Below are positions 34,961-45,965 of a DNA stretch of 64,000 bases, in pieces. This stretch comes from Parasponia andersonii (Eukaryota; Streptophyta; Magnoliopsida; Rosales; Cannabaceae), in the NCBI GenBank assembly GCA_002914805.1, contig JXTB01000153.1:759518-823517 (forward strand), written 5' to 3'. Below the pieces are notes generated by a model. That model was not told the DNA's origin, did not search any database, and saw nothing but the letters and a program-made list of their open reading frames with translations. The position numbers and the translations under genes are program-made. The first letter of the stretch is position 1, and each line of letters opens with the position of its first letter.

Positions 34961-35492
34961 GGATAATAACAAAATTATCCCCTGAGTTTTGATAAAATAC
35001 TCAATATATCTTTTCAGTTTTTATAAATTACAAAAATATCTCCTCTGATATTTAAATTAATACAAAATTCATCTTTATAGCTTATTAGGTCAAAATTAAA
35101 GTGTTAAAATTACCTTCTTTCTAAACATGTAATAAAACAATATTACTTAAAGAATAATAAATGGAGTTTAGTGAAGAAAAAAATAGTAGTGAATGAAAAA
35201 AAATGACTAAGAATAAGAAAATTTGGTAAAGAAAAATTTTATATAATTTTTTTAAAGAAATTTTTTCATTTTTTAATGATTTAATTGTATTTAGGTAATA
35301 GTATTTTGGTCATTTAAAAAAAATTTGTTTGTTAGAGAGAGTAATTTTGATATTTTATTTGTTAATTTTGACCTGGGGATGAAATTTATATTAATTTATA
35401 AATTAAAAGAGATATTTTTGTTATTTATAAAAAGTGAAGTGATATATCAGAGTATTTGATTAAAACTCAAGAAATAATATTGTTATTATTCC
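34961..35492. mobile_element. 532-bp MITE with ~130-bp terminal inverted repeats
   Basis: The left end GGATAATAACAAAATTAT is matched inversely by the right end (reverse complement GGAATAATAACAATATTAT). Homology of the arms continues for about 130 bp with shared words GAGTTTTGAT/GAGTTTTAAT, TTTTTATAAAT, ACAAAAATATCTC and AGGTCAAAATTAA. Flanks 34952-34960 (TTACAAAAT) and 35493-35501 (TTAAAAAGT) agree at 7 of 9 positions, compatible with an aged 9-bp target duplication and a Mutator-type origin. It has no coding capacity. Confidence 0.7.
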
Positions 35493-35501
35493 TTAAAAAG
35501 T

Positions 35502-36250
35502 GTGCAGGAAAATTTGAAGACAACCGTGCGAGATGAATGGATCCACATTTAAAAGAACAATTCACATTCAAATGCCATAAGATTTAGGCATTGGGCCCCC
35601 ACAAGGATTTCCATATAAACTTGAGGCCCCACTGCTTTGATATTTGAATAACCAGTGTAGATTCTCCATTCTTAAGCTCAACAACCACCCAAGACATTAA
35701 TGGACCCAATAAGAAAAAGGACTGGCAATTTAGTTGACAATTATGATCATAAAATTATAATAAGATTAAAAAGTAAACTAAAAACGTACTTATTTTTATT
35801 GTTTTAAAATCATATTTCATGGTATATAATATGTGGGCTGATTTGGACAATCATGGTCTGATCATGAATCCCCACCGTCCATTATAGCTGATCACCTGGA
35901 TGACCCAGATCTTATATTGCAAGAGATTTTCATAAGTAGTATTAAAAATACATAATCAATTAGACACTACTTTTTGTACTATCTGTCAAAAGAAATCTGA
36001 TTATCATTAGAAGTGGCACATAAAAAGGTCAATTAGCCAATCAAGGAAAACGCATAATTACAAAAGATAATCCACCATTAACTATAGACAAATTTGTTTA
36101 TGACGTGTCTCATTGTTACTGGACATACCTCAAGCTCACCGTATATCCACCGCAGTAGATTATTCATGCTACAAATACTTATCTGAAATTTTCTGTCCAT
36201 TTTGTCGAACAGTGACAAAAATAAATCAAATGCTAACTACAGGAGAGAGA
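35502..36250. other. Upstream region of the F-box gene
   Basis: AT-rich promoter-side spacer. A GA microsatellite lies at about 36244-36272 at or near the transcription start. No coding similarity. Confidence 0.4.
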
Positions 36251-36327
36251 AAGAAAGAGAGAGAGAGAGAGACTTGAAGCTAGGTTTTGCCCTACTTTCG
36301 AAGCCAGAATTTTACTTCTTCCAAGTC

Positions 36328-36424
36328 ATGACAAGCTCCATTCATGGCTTCGCCTAGCAATTTCAGAAAGTTTCTTTCTTTGATTCAAAACAGCCACCCA
36401 AGCTCCAGGTTTGTGATGTTTTGA
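36328..36424 (+). promoter_or_regulatory. Two overlapping uORFs in the F-box gene leader
   Basis: uORF1 is 36328-36357 (9 codons plus stop). uORF2 starts at 36344 in another frame, reads MASPSNFRKFLSLIQNSHPS and, unspliced, ends at 36424. A splice donor (CAG then GTTTGTGATG) at 36408/36409 would join uORF2 to sequence nearer the main ATG. Their place in a probable leader exon ahead of a long 5' intron suggests translational control, which is inference. Confidence 0.45.
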
Positions 36425-36755
36425 CTGATTTTCGGTTTAAAAATTTGTCTTTTGCTATATATCCAAGTGATTTTCGAGGTTGTTGAACTTGGATCTGAGA
36501 AAGGATTAGGGTTTCGTTATACGAACTCGATGATGGTTCTGGTTAATGTTTCGTTGAGCTCGATGAGTTTGTGTTCATGGGCTGGTTTTGTTGTTATTGA
36601 TTTAAATGTGTATCATTGTTTGGACTGAGTTTATGAGTTTTTTTTTTGGGGGGGGTGGGGGGGTGAGAGACTCAGAGACATGTATTTGTGCTGGGAATTG
36701 GTAATTAGTTCAAAGATGGGATTGGGTCATTAGGGCTTTTTGGAAATTGACCATT

Positions 36756-38072
36756 ATGGGTGATATTGGAGAATCTTCTGAGTCTGGGTGTGGAGTATCT
36801 AGTCCGAAAGGTATAAGAAATGGGTATTCTCGTGAAGATGAGAGATGTCCTAAGCAAGTTTCCCCTGTTAGAGGTGGTGGGTCGAGGAATACAAGTCCAA
36901 TGGGTCGTGTCGGATCGAGAAACACTAGTCCTTCGAGGCAGAAGGTGATCAAGACCAAACCTCGAGGATTAGATGAGGAAACGGTTGCCACATTTGGTAA
37001 GGCTGTCCTCCCTGATGTTCAAATGGAGGATAATATCTGGGCAATGTTGCCCGAAGACTTGTTAAATGAGATCTTAGCAAGGGTTCCGCCTTTTATGATA
37101 TTCCGGCTCCGTTGTGTTTGTAAAAGATGGAATTCAATTCTTCAAGATAGTAGTTTTCTTAAATTCCATTCCCAAGTGCCGTCTCATGGGCCCTGTCTTC
37201 TCACATTTTGGAAGAATTCACAGACTCCACAATGCTCAGTATTCAGCTTGCCATTAAAGACATGGTATAGGATTCCGTTTACATTTTTGCCACAATGGGC
37301 ATTCTGGCTGGTTGGTTCCTCCGGTGGTCTAGTTTGCTTTTCTGGGCTTGATGGGCTAACTTTCAAAACCTTGGTTTGTAATCCACTCACTCAAACTTGG
37401 AGGGCACTGCCAAATATGCATTATAATCAGCAAAGGCAGCTGATCATGGTTGTTGATCGGAAAGATCGGTCATTTAAAGTTATAGCCACAAGTGATATTT
37501 ACGGTGACAAGTCATTGCCCACCGAAGTATACAATTCAAAGCTCAATAGTTGGTCACTACACCAGATAATGCCGGCAGTTAATCTTTGCTCCTCCAAGAT
37601 GGCATATTGTGACTCTAGGTTGTATTTAGAAACCCTCTCGCCGCTTGGATTAATGATGTATCGTCTGGATACTGGGTACTGGGAATATATTCCAGCTAAA
37701 TTCCCACGGTCTCTACTGGATGGGTATTTGGTTGCTGGCACACAGAAGCGTCTCTTTTTAGTTGGACGTATTGGTCTTTATAGTACTCTTCAGAGTATGA
37801 GAATTTGGGAGTTGGATCATGCAAAAATTATGTGGGTGGAGATTAGTAGGATGCCGCCAAAGTATTTTCGAGCACTGTTAAGATTATCGGCCGAGAGATT
37901 TGAGTGCTTTGGACAGGATAACTTAATCTGCTTTACGTCTTGGAACCAAGGGAAGAGCCTACTGTATGATGTGGATAGAAAGGTTTGGTCTCAGATCGCT
38001 GGATGTGCTCTTCAGTCTTACAACAGCCAGGTTTGTTTTTATGAGCCAAGATTTGATGCTTCCATCTTCTAA
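36756..38072 (+). CDS. F-box/kelch-repeat protein, At5g15710-like
   Basis: Predicted substrate receptor of an SCF (SKP1-CUL1-F-box) ubiquitin ligase. The coding sequence is one exon of 438 residues from the ATG at 36756; the frame is open slightly upstream but has no earlier ATG. Residues 1-70 are a Ser/Arg-Pro rich leader with two SRNTSP copies ([20 protein letters not shown]). The F-box is about residues 95-140 ([30 protein letters not shown]). The rest forms kelch/beta-propeller-like blades ([70 protein letters not shown] at the end). Wording matches Arabidopsis At5g15710 as I recall it along its whole length, a highly conserved plant gene. It stands alone between repeat-rich spacers. Confidence 0.9.
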   Translation: MGDIGESSESGCGVSSPKGIRNGYSREDERCPKQVSPVRGGGSRNTSPMGRVGSRNTSPSRQKVIKTKPRGLDEETVATFGKAVLPDVQMEDNIWAMLPEDLLNEILARVPPFMIFRLRCVCKRWNSILQDSSFLKFHSQVPSHGPCLLTFWKNSQTPQCSVFSLPLKTWYRIPFTFLPQWAFWLVGSSGGLVCFSGLDGLTFKTLVCNPLTQTWRALPNMHYNQQRQLIMVVDRKDRSFKVIATSDIYGDKSLPTEVYNSKLNSWSLHQIMPAVNLCSSKMAYCDSRLYLETLSPLGLMMYRLDTGYWEYIPAKFPRSLLDGYLVAGTQKRLFLVGRIGLYSTLQSMRIWELDHAKIMWVEISRMPPKYFRALLRLSAERFECFGQDNLICFTSWNQGKSLLYDVDRKVWSQIAGCALQSYNSQVCFYEPRFDASIF

Positions 38073-40193
38073 TTAGGAAATTTTGCTTTGTGGCTTCGAG
38101 TTCTATTTCTTAGTCAGAGAATTAAGAGGGGTTATCATATTCACCTGGCATCTTTATATCAATCCTTCCTTCCCCACTTACACATTGACATCTAAGATTT
38201 CTTGATACTGGTTTTGTTGGCTAACAATTTAGATTCTTTTCATTGTGAATCTGCTATGTGGGTACATCCCATTGAGACCTTTATGTTAGCGGGATTTTGT
38301 ACATTTACAATTGGTGCATCGACTTTGTACCAGGGCTTTTTTGTGGAAAAAGACTGGGCATTGTTGTAGTTTGAGACTAAGTTGGGGATGTTGTTAAGAT
38401 TTTAGGTTGGCTGGGATGAACTGTAATAACGCTCTTTTTTCAAACTGTTGTACACTATATTTGAAACCATTTGCACATGAATTTGTAAATCATAAAGTTT
38501 TGCTTTTCCATTTGCCAGTAAATTATTACTATACTGATGAATTTTGAATTTTGGCTGTGGGTTCTTTATCCTAGTTTATGTATTCCAATTTAAGTTGATG
38601 AATATAACCTTTTTCTTTCTTCTCTATTTCTGGTATTGGAGTAGTGGTTTTGTTTTATTTTTCTTTGTCCATTACTGCTAGCCTGCTACAATTTCTCATA
38701 ATGTATGTTCTCCTCAGAAGATGGCTTATATGTCAAAAGCGCTTCCTGCTTATAGGAAGACTGTTATTGGAGTATGGCAACTATTGGCATAAAATTGTCC
38801 AAGTACTGTAATTTGTTAATAAATCAAGAACTAAGAACCCCTCACCGATAAACATTCGGGACTTCACAGCTGCATGTTCCATTCCGTTATCTTCTGTTCC
38901 AGGTCTGGTTTAATAGAAATAAGGGAAGTTATTCTCTTTTGCATCTACTCATGTAATTTACTTAAGCATTCAGAAAACAAATTATGGTAAATCTCGCACA
39001 TAATTAGTTGAATTAGTAAGGAATAACTTTTTTTTTTTCCCCTCATTATGCTCTCGCTTTACATTCTTTTCATTACATAATAGTAAATATTTCGATTTGT
39101 TCGTCAAGTTGTTAAGCTTATCTAGCTCGACAGTTCAAAATTCAAATATCTATATTCGAAATTTTCGTACCAGTAAATTTTGTGACAGCATTTGGACCAT
39201 ACTCTTGTACCGTAAAATCTTACTGGCGTACGCACAGAAAAATAATATAATAGTTTAGTAAAGTCAGAATACGCTACTCTAAGAATTAAGCATAGAGAAT
39301 TGTACAATAGTTCAGTAAAATAAGAAAATAATATAGTAGTTTAGTAAAATCAGAAGACGGCTACTCTTAAGAATTAAGCATAGAGAATTATACAATAGTT
39401 CAAGACGCTCCTCGATTGAGAATTATGGAATTAATAGATAATTAAAACTTTATAATTATAGGGTGAGACTACTAAGTGAATAAAAATACTTCTATTTTTT
39501 CAAGTCGAGTTAGAAAGTGGCAGTTGGTTCCGGACGTTGATGTGACTCTGACTCTCTGAGATGTTTTGAAGTTGAGTGGTTTGGCTGTTTAGAGAAAGAA
39601 GTCTCCATTATTTTTCTTGGAACATGTCCTGCAAGGCAATACATGGCTCAGGAATGGATTAAGGGCCTGTTTGCTATTGTTTCTATAGCAAATGGTTTGG
39701 TAAAGCAATATAGAATCTGTGGAAATAAAAGGGGTTGTAAACTAGATTTCCATTGTGACTGTTGTCTACTCTTCGAAAACAGAAGAAAATTCATTGCTTT
39801 TTCATTGTAACCATATGATCTCCTAAATCAAAAGAGCTGTAGACTCATTTTTAGGCAGCTTAGTCTGTATATACTGTGCATCTTACAAAGCGATAGCTCA
39901 ATAGCGGTATACTGTTGATTGTTAGTATTCTTAATCCATAGAGCATAATAGACTATAGTTGATGTGTCAGTAAAATAACATTTTAGCCTTCCGCTATTTT
40001 GATTGGCAATTTGATGTGAATAGTAGTAATATGGACTAAAATGACTTTCTCGGATTACATTTAAATTTAAAAATGACGTTTCTAGTAGAATCATATAATT
40101 TGTGACTATTGATTATATTATTGATTATTCTTAAATAGTCAAAAGTCTGATTACAAATTGTGTGACCTTTGTCACACAATTATATCTGTGTGA
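38073..40193. other. 3' region of the F-box gene and AT-rich spacer
   Basis: The first ~430 bases look like a 3' UTR (T-rich, AATAAA-like AATCATAAAG near 38490). A ~78-bp tandem imperfect duplication occupies 39238-39314 and 39325-39402 (shared GAATTAAGCATAGAGAATT and TACAATAGTTCA). A perfect 10-bp inverted repeat ATTGTGTGAC/GTCACACAAT stands at 40157-40180, directly outside the next element. No gene recognised. Confidence 0.5.
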
Positions 40194-41280
40194 CACTACT
40201 AAAAAAATCATTTTTTTTTTAGCACTTAGTCATTTTGGTTTAAATTACTACTAGTCAAGTTTATTTTCCATTTTAGGTGGGAAAATGATATCATGTATAA
40301 TCTTTTAAAAAAATAAACCAAAAGTACAGTGAGCCGAACTCACTTATTTTTATACGATTATCTTTTTTAAAAACGCCTAATTTTTCTTAAATCTATGTAA
40401 ATTCCTCTTTTCTCTCAGACTTAATTCTTATACTCTTTCTTTATTCCTTTCCAATCAGTTTTTCTCCCTTAATCCAATTCTAATCCCTAACTCAATTCAA
40501 AATTCCATATCACGAGAATTGATGTGAACAAGACAATGAACTTGTAACGGCTAACCGAGAGCCGAACTCGAAGCTCGTGAAAGAGAGATTGCTCTTCTTC
40601 TCTTCTTCAGCATAACTTTTTTTACATCGATTAAATATTAAAAAAATTGTAATTTTTATTCCTTTTAATATTTAAGTTTTTGATTAATTTAGAGCTTCAT
40701 TCTATAGATATGGAAATTTCATTGGTGGACAAATATCCAAGTTATGTTGGTTTGGGATTTTGTTTGCTTACTCAAGATTTTTGAGTATATATTTCTATGG
40801 TTTCCTATGATTCTTCTTAGTAGTTGTTTGATAAGTTACTCTTGGTCTTCTATTATGGAATTCGATTGAAGATTCATGTGATTACAGGTGAATAGTAGTG
40901 ATATTCATGTATTGAAGATTCACATTTATCCCAAAAAGAGTACAAAATGGCATTCATCGAGTGATATTGACTCAAGTTTCAGAATTGATAAGCGAGAAAA
41001 GGTTACGACTACTTCTTATTTTCGTTCTGATTTGGGGAGTTGTGGAATTTACTGAGATTTTGGGTAAATGTTCTTCTAAGTCTTAAGTAAGAAATTGAGC
41101 TAAGAGAATACTACTAGATTACTAGTCACAGAGCAAGGAAAAAACAAAAAGAAGAGAGAGAAAGAGAGAATGCCATTTGTTTCATTAATGTTTTACTTGT
41201 AGCTTTGTTTATGCATGCGGCAATTTTTTTTCTCGGAGTTTCATGTCAATTTTGTATGTTACAACATTTTTCTTTTTAAA

Positions 41281-42450
41281 ATTCTAGTTTCCGGTACTAT
41301 AATTTGTTATCGGAAACCAATCAGGTTTCAATATTGTGACTGGTAAAACAAAAAAAAACCTATAGCCACTAATTAAAGAAACCATTTAGGTTCTTTTAAA
41401 ATTAGTAACCAAATTTGTTTCCACTAGCAACCAAAAATCAATCTGATTAGCAGAGAAATCAAGTTAGTTATAGCTATTTTTAAAACAAAAAATCAAATTG
41501 GTTTGTACTAGAAACCAGAAATAATTTTGTAATAAAAACAATTATGTTTCTAACAATAATTAGTAATCAAAAAACTAGAAACTAACAAGCTATTTGGTTA
41601 CAAGAAACCATAAACCAAATTAGATTTTAACAGTATTTAATAACCTAAATTGGATATTGGAAACTAGAAAGCAATTTCGTTACTTAAAAACATAAACTAA
41701 AGTAGTTTCTAGCGATAAACAGAAACTAATCTTTGTAAATTTAATTACTGAAAGCTAGAAACCTAATTGGTTTCTACAAGTAACCAGCAACCAAAAAAAA
41801 TTTATTGTTATTTTATATATTAATGAAAATTTAATGAAAAAAACTCAAAGTAACTATTTGATTATTAGAAATTCAAAATCAAATTAGTTTCTAATAGTAA
41901 CTAGTAATCAAATTGAATACTAGAAACTAAAAATCAATTTCATTGCTTAAAACTAGAAACCAAAGTAGTTTCTAGTAGTAACCAGAAACTAATCTTTGTT
42001 AATTTGATTACTTAAAACTAGAAACCTAATTGGATTTTACAAGCAAACAACAACAAAAAATATTACTTATTGCTATGTGAAATCTCATGCTGGCACAAGA
42101 ACTCAAAGTAGCCGTAACTTACAAGAAATAATATAGAAAAATAAAGCCAACAAAAAATATTACTTATTGCTATGTGAAATCTCATGCTGGCACAAGAACT
42201 CAAAGTAGCCGTGACTTACAAGAAATAATATAGAAAAATAAAGCTCAAAGTAGCTATTTGGTTACAAGAAACTAGAAACAAAATAATTTCTAAGAGTAAT
42301 TAGTAACCAATTGGATATTGGAAACTATAAATTAGTTTCGTTACTTGAAATTAGAAACCAAAATAGTTTCTATTAGTAACCAAAGACTTTTTTTTTGTAA
42401 CTTGATTATTGAAAACCAAAAACCTAATTAGTTTCTAAAAATAACCAACA
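41281..42450. repeat. Degenerate TTTCTAGTAGTAACCAGAAAC array
   Basis: Dozens of variants of a near-palindromic word of the form GGTTTCTAGTAGTAACCAGAAACC, spaced 20-60 bp and lying in both orientations (TAGAAACCAAAGTAGTTTCTA and similar). The self-complementary design implies strong foldback potential. Such internal arrays occur in non-autonomous CACTA-type elements. Confidence 0.75.
42051..42244. repeat. Recent 97-bp tandem duplication
   Basis: Copies 42051-42147 and 42148-42244 differ at a single base (GCCGTAACTT versus GCCGTGACTT), so this duplication is much younger than the surrounding array. Confidence 0.95.
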
Positions 42451-43371
42451 ACCCAAAAAAAAAAAATAATAAGAAGAAGAAATAACTTACTGCTATTTTA
42501 TATAGTACTAAAATTTATTAAAAAAATGAAAAAAAAAACTTAAATTAAAAGGAAAAAGGACAAATAAAAATGATATAAATTAAACTATAACAAAACATAA
42601 AAATAAAATAGTGAAAATAGGAAAAATACTTATCGTTATTTTATATAATAATGAAAATTTAATAAAAAGGAAAAATAAAACTCAAAGTAAAAGGAAAAAA
42701 GACAAACAAAAATGATAAAAATAAAATATAATAAAATAGAAAAATAGAATAGTGAAAATAGAAAAGAAACGACGAAGAGTAAGGCTTGAATACCTAACTT
42801 TATGCAAAACGAAATAAGGATGCACATGTCACATGTAAAGATTGGAATACCAAAATCTTGTACTAAAAATATATATCAATGATGTGATATCATTTTTAGT
42901 CGCATAATTTTAAATTGTGTAATTCCACCTAAAAAAAATGATTAAAACGAATGTTACTTCGTGTAGTATAAATTTTTAGTGTAAAATATTGGTCTCCTGA
43001 CATTACTAGCCTAGTTAAAAACAAGGATATTTTCGTAATTCCACTTTTTTTTTTTGATGAGCACTGTTGAGACAGCTGTGTATACACACCTGTCAATATT
43101 TAAATCTTCCTTTATTAGTTTATTTGTTCTTTTTAAGGAAAAAAAATCCGTTTGCTTCTTGTAGTCTCAGAACGCCATTTCGTTATTTTTGTTATTTTTT
43201 TTCGTTGGTTCCATGATTTTTGGTGACTATGGCGGTGGTGGTACTTCTATATCTATCATCTTCATCTTCCATAGTCAGTGCTTTTTCTATTTCGATTTAT
43301 TTTGCTATATCTTGGTGAATTGTAAAAGATTTTGATTAGTCTTGATTAATTTATTTTGGTAATATAGATAT

Positions 43372-43697
43372 ATTGGTTTGACGGAAACAAAGCTTGGCTG
43401 CGGTGAAGGTGGTTGTGGTGCTTACTTTGTTATGGTCTCCTATTATGGTGATTATCTAAAGAAATTTTTGTAACTCAATAATTCTCAACCTCTCTTCCTC
43501 ACTTCGATGAGTTTCTATTCTTGACTCAAAATTTAAACCGATAATTGATAAATGTTTTGTCAAAAAATTAAAAATTTCCAAGCAATTTACTATGAATGCA
43601 TGCTTGGCTCCTTTGTACTCTGTAGAAGGGATGCATGTAATCACAGTAGAAGGAGTAGGAAACTGCAAAAGTGGCACTCATCCAATTCAAATAACAT
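43372..43697 (+). pseudogene. Xanthine dehydrogenase fragment, [2Fe-2S] domain
   Basis: 43372-43452 reads IGLTETKLGCGEGGCGAYFV, the plant-type ferredoxin domain of xanthine dehydrogenase, with the fourth residue of the usual CGEGGCGAC motif end changed from Cys to Tyr. After intron-like sequence, 43592-43697 reads [20 protein letters not shown] followed by [13 protein letters not shown], the next part of the same domain. The remaining >1,200 residues of the enzyme are absent. The order and spacing agree with two exon pieces of one gene. Confidence 0.75.
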
Positions 43698-44028
43698 TGC
43701 CTTTTTTAGCACTACTACTTTTATCAGTTCGTTTGAATTTTGTCCTTCTTACTCGATGATAATTACCATACTTCTGAATTAGTTCTTGATTATGATCTGT
43801 TACTATGGTTTTCATAAATAGTCTTTAGAAAATGAAATTTTCTGTGAAAAAAACTACAAACACTTGGACATTGGGATTTTACTTGAATAAATATTCTTGA
43901 TAAGGAGACTGAAGTGACAGCCTAAACTAGATTCTTTGTGGTTGGAGACTTAGATTAATTTAATGTAGAGATGCGATCAATTAGCTTTTCTTGTTATATA
44001 GATTGTGACATGAAAACTTATCTCTCAG

Positions 44029-44660
44029 GCAGACCAAATATAAATTGTACCTTGTGCTAGATTTCATCAATTGTGGGCACTTTTTATTTCAATTTTATCG
44101 CCAAGGCCTGTTGAGGTAGGGTTGTTTATTGGTTGGATATGATTTTTGATGCATTATGATTCAGTTTTGAGAGTTGTTTGTTTAATCTTTACATTTTTCT
44201 TTGGCGCATGTTTATACTCTGAGATTGTTTCCAATGTTTCACATCTTCAAGAGAATGGCATAATGCATAGAGATTTAAAATTATGCTATGATGGTCGTGT
44301 AAGATCATGAAACTTAGCACCCTATATTACCGCATGTGTGTACTGTTTTACGTTTAATTTACCATTATCTACTCCAAGATTCTTTCCATGTTCTATTTTT
44401 CTTCATGCTTGATTCTAAGTAATGTTGACTGATTTTCACCTTGCAAAACAATTTGATGCGAATAATACAAGATCAAATTCTACGTGTGGAACTTTAGAAT
44501 ATACGCCCTTGAAGATTGTTAAAGGATGAATTTATGACAAGACTGCATATTGATAGTGCACAGGAATTTTGGGAAGGTAGTTGTTATTCATGATAAGACT
44601 GCATATTTATAAAATGCTCACCGGGAAGGTAGTTATTATTCATGAATTTCTTCACTCTTA
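44029..44660 (+). pseudogene. S6-kinase-like AGC protein kinase fragment
   Basis: Three pieces in order: 44031-44118 QTKYKLYLVLDFINCGHFLF then QFYRQGLLR; 44210-44303 SEIVSNVSHLQENGIMHRDL (catalytic loop HRDLK) ending CYDGRV; 44425-44544 LTDFHLAKQFDANNTRSNST then CGTLEYTP (activation loop, DFG changed to DFH, APE changed). A last scrap YKMLTGK is at about 44600-44620. The wording matches plant S6K rather than other AGC kinases. Stops follow KIVKG. Introns remain between pieces. A ~23-bp direct repeat GGGAAGGTAGTTxTTATTCATGA occurs at 44571 and 44622. Confidence 0.8.
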
Positions 44661-45230
44661 ACAATTTAAGTACTTGTGGGATAAATAAACATATTTTTTT
44701 GATGATTGTCAAGTTTTGAGAATCATAATAATAGAGTAACTTGAAGTATCTCTTTTATGGAACTTCTTTAATTTGTGTTGCTGTTTTCACAGTCTCTATT
44801 TACTGGTAGAAATAGACAGAAAAAATAGTTTTGACAAGTGAAGCACGTTCACTATTGAAAGGGGTAAGTAAACTATCGAAATATATTATTTTTATGAGAA
44901 ATGTAGATCCCGTATTATATAGCAAAGAGTAACTTTGTAAAGATATAGGTTTAAAAATCAAATAATTAAATATCACCAAGAAAGCCCTTAATAATTTTAG
45001 ATAAGATGTAGCTTTAAAAAAAATCAGTATACACAATTTATGCATTCACTTACCGTATATAGATCAATTGTCTTATAACAAGTGGTTACGCCATAACAAT
45101 CTGATATTTTAGCTTTTTATTTTGGGTTTTATAGTTCGTGATGGTATACTTTGGGGATCGGTGGTGCTATGCATAGGATTGAATTTTTCTTCGATTGTAA
45201 CTTTTTTTTTTTTTCCTACTTGTAAATTGA

Positions 45231-45348
45231 TTTATACCCGTAGAAAGCTTCTTCTGACTGTGGCAGGAGAAATGGGAGCGCTTTCTGAAATATTCCAGCG
45301 GAAAGATGATGTTGTAAGGGAAATATTTAAGTTGAACATAACAGATTA
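45231..45348 (+). pseudogene. dCTP pyrophosphatase (MazG-like) fragment
   Basis: The stretch RRKLLLTVAGEMGALSEIFQ followed by RKDDVV resembles the first helices of the all-alpha NTP pyrophosphatase DCTPP1 (pattern RNLLLALVGEVGELSEIFQW), including the metal-binding Glu positions. It is preceded by a T-rich intron-like tract (45201-45214) and runs into a stop at 45347. The rest of the enzyme is absent. Confidence 0.6.
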
Positions 45349-45444
45349 AGCAAATAAATGTATGTAATTGAGTAAATTAGAAGTTAGGGATATTCCTTTA
45401 TTGTGTCTTGCTTTAAAAAATATGATAAATAACTTCAGTATCTG

Positions 45445-45625
45445 GTAAAACTGAGAGATTATTAGCAGCTTAAACCGTGCTTTAGAGTGAGTATTGATAA
45501 TCTTATGAAATCTTCTTGAATAATTAAGTGAATTCGAAATCGAGAGAATATTAGCAACTTAAACCATACTTTTGAGTGAGTATTGGTGATTTTATAAATT
45601 TTTCTTGAACATTTAAGTAAATGCG
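45445..45625. repeat. ~75-bp imperfect tandem duplication
   Basis: Two copies share GAGA(T/A)TATTAGCA(G/A)CTTAAACC, GAGTGAGTATTG and TCTTGAA words, at about 45453-45527 and 45543-45618. Confidence 0.65.
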
Positions 45626-45965
45626 AGTTTCTACCATTTCCAGAGGAGTTTTTATTAAGATAATTTATGAGTCATAGAATATTGGTTAAAGTATTATTGT
45701 AAATTCGAGTTTTATGGTGTTCTTGAGTGAAAGTTTCTTCTTTTTCGTTTTGGATTTTGTTCAGAGGAGATTTTTTATCTTCTTTTTTTTTTTTTTTTTT
45801 TTATGTGTTCTTGACTTAAAGTTTCAACTTTTTTGTTTAGAATTTTGTTGTTGTTAAATGATAGATAAAAAAACAAAAAATCTTTATTAGGCTTCTTTTA
45901 GTCGGAAAAAGAAATATAACTTAATAACAAGTCTCACGTGCGAAGCACGGTACAATTTTTACTTG

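Larger units (their letters stand above)
40194..42968. mobile_element. CACTA-like non-autonomous DNA transposon (probable)
   Basis: The left end is CACTACTAAAAAAATCATTT; the right end, read inversely, is TACTACACGAAG with ATCATTTTTTTTAGGTGG further in. Both arms share TCATTTTTTTT, AGGTGG and ATGATATCA words, so the ends form degenerate terminal inverted repeats of CACTA type with the last right-hand base changed (TAGTA for TAGTG). The 3-bp flanks are TGA and TAA. No transposase is present. The interior holds a leader-like unique part (40380-41200) and a long degenerate array. Confidence 0.5.
42969..45965 (+). mobile_element. Gene-fragment mosaic, probable Helitron-like capture element
   Basis: Within 3 kb lie fragments of three unrelated plant genes, all on the + strand and with intron sequence retained (next entries), so they arrived as genomic DNA rather than as retrocopies. 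Near the right end a perfect CGTGC-GAA-GCACG hairpin (45937-45949) precedes ACTTGT at 45961-45966, resembling the 3' hairpin plus CTRRT end of Helitrons with one changed base. A 5' TC start is not certain; TCTCCT at 42993 is a candidate. No Rep/helicase is present, so it would be non-autonomous. Other routes (Pack-type transposon, segmental rearrangements) remain possible. Confidence 0.45.

Noticed and set aside
37184-37390. Antisense frames over the F-box gene
   Set aside because: Shadows of the 438-residue coding sequence.
41281-42450. Regular short repeats that could suggest a CRISPR array
   Set aside because: Repeats vary, occur in both orientations and at uneven spacing, and the window is plant nuclear DNA with introns. 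A transposon-internal array fits.
42945-42992. A firm 5' Helitron terminus
   Set aside because: Only a candidate TCTCCT was found, not preceded by A; the left boundary is left open.
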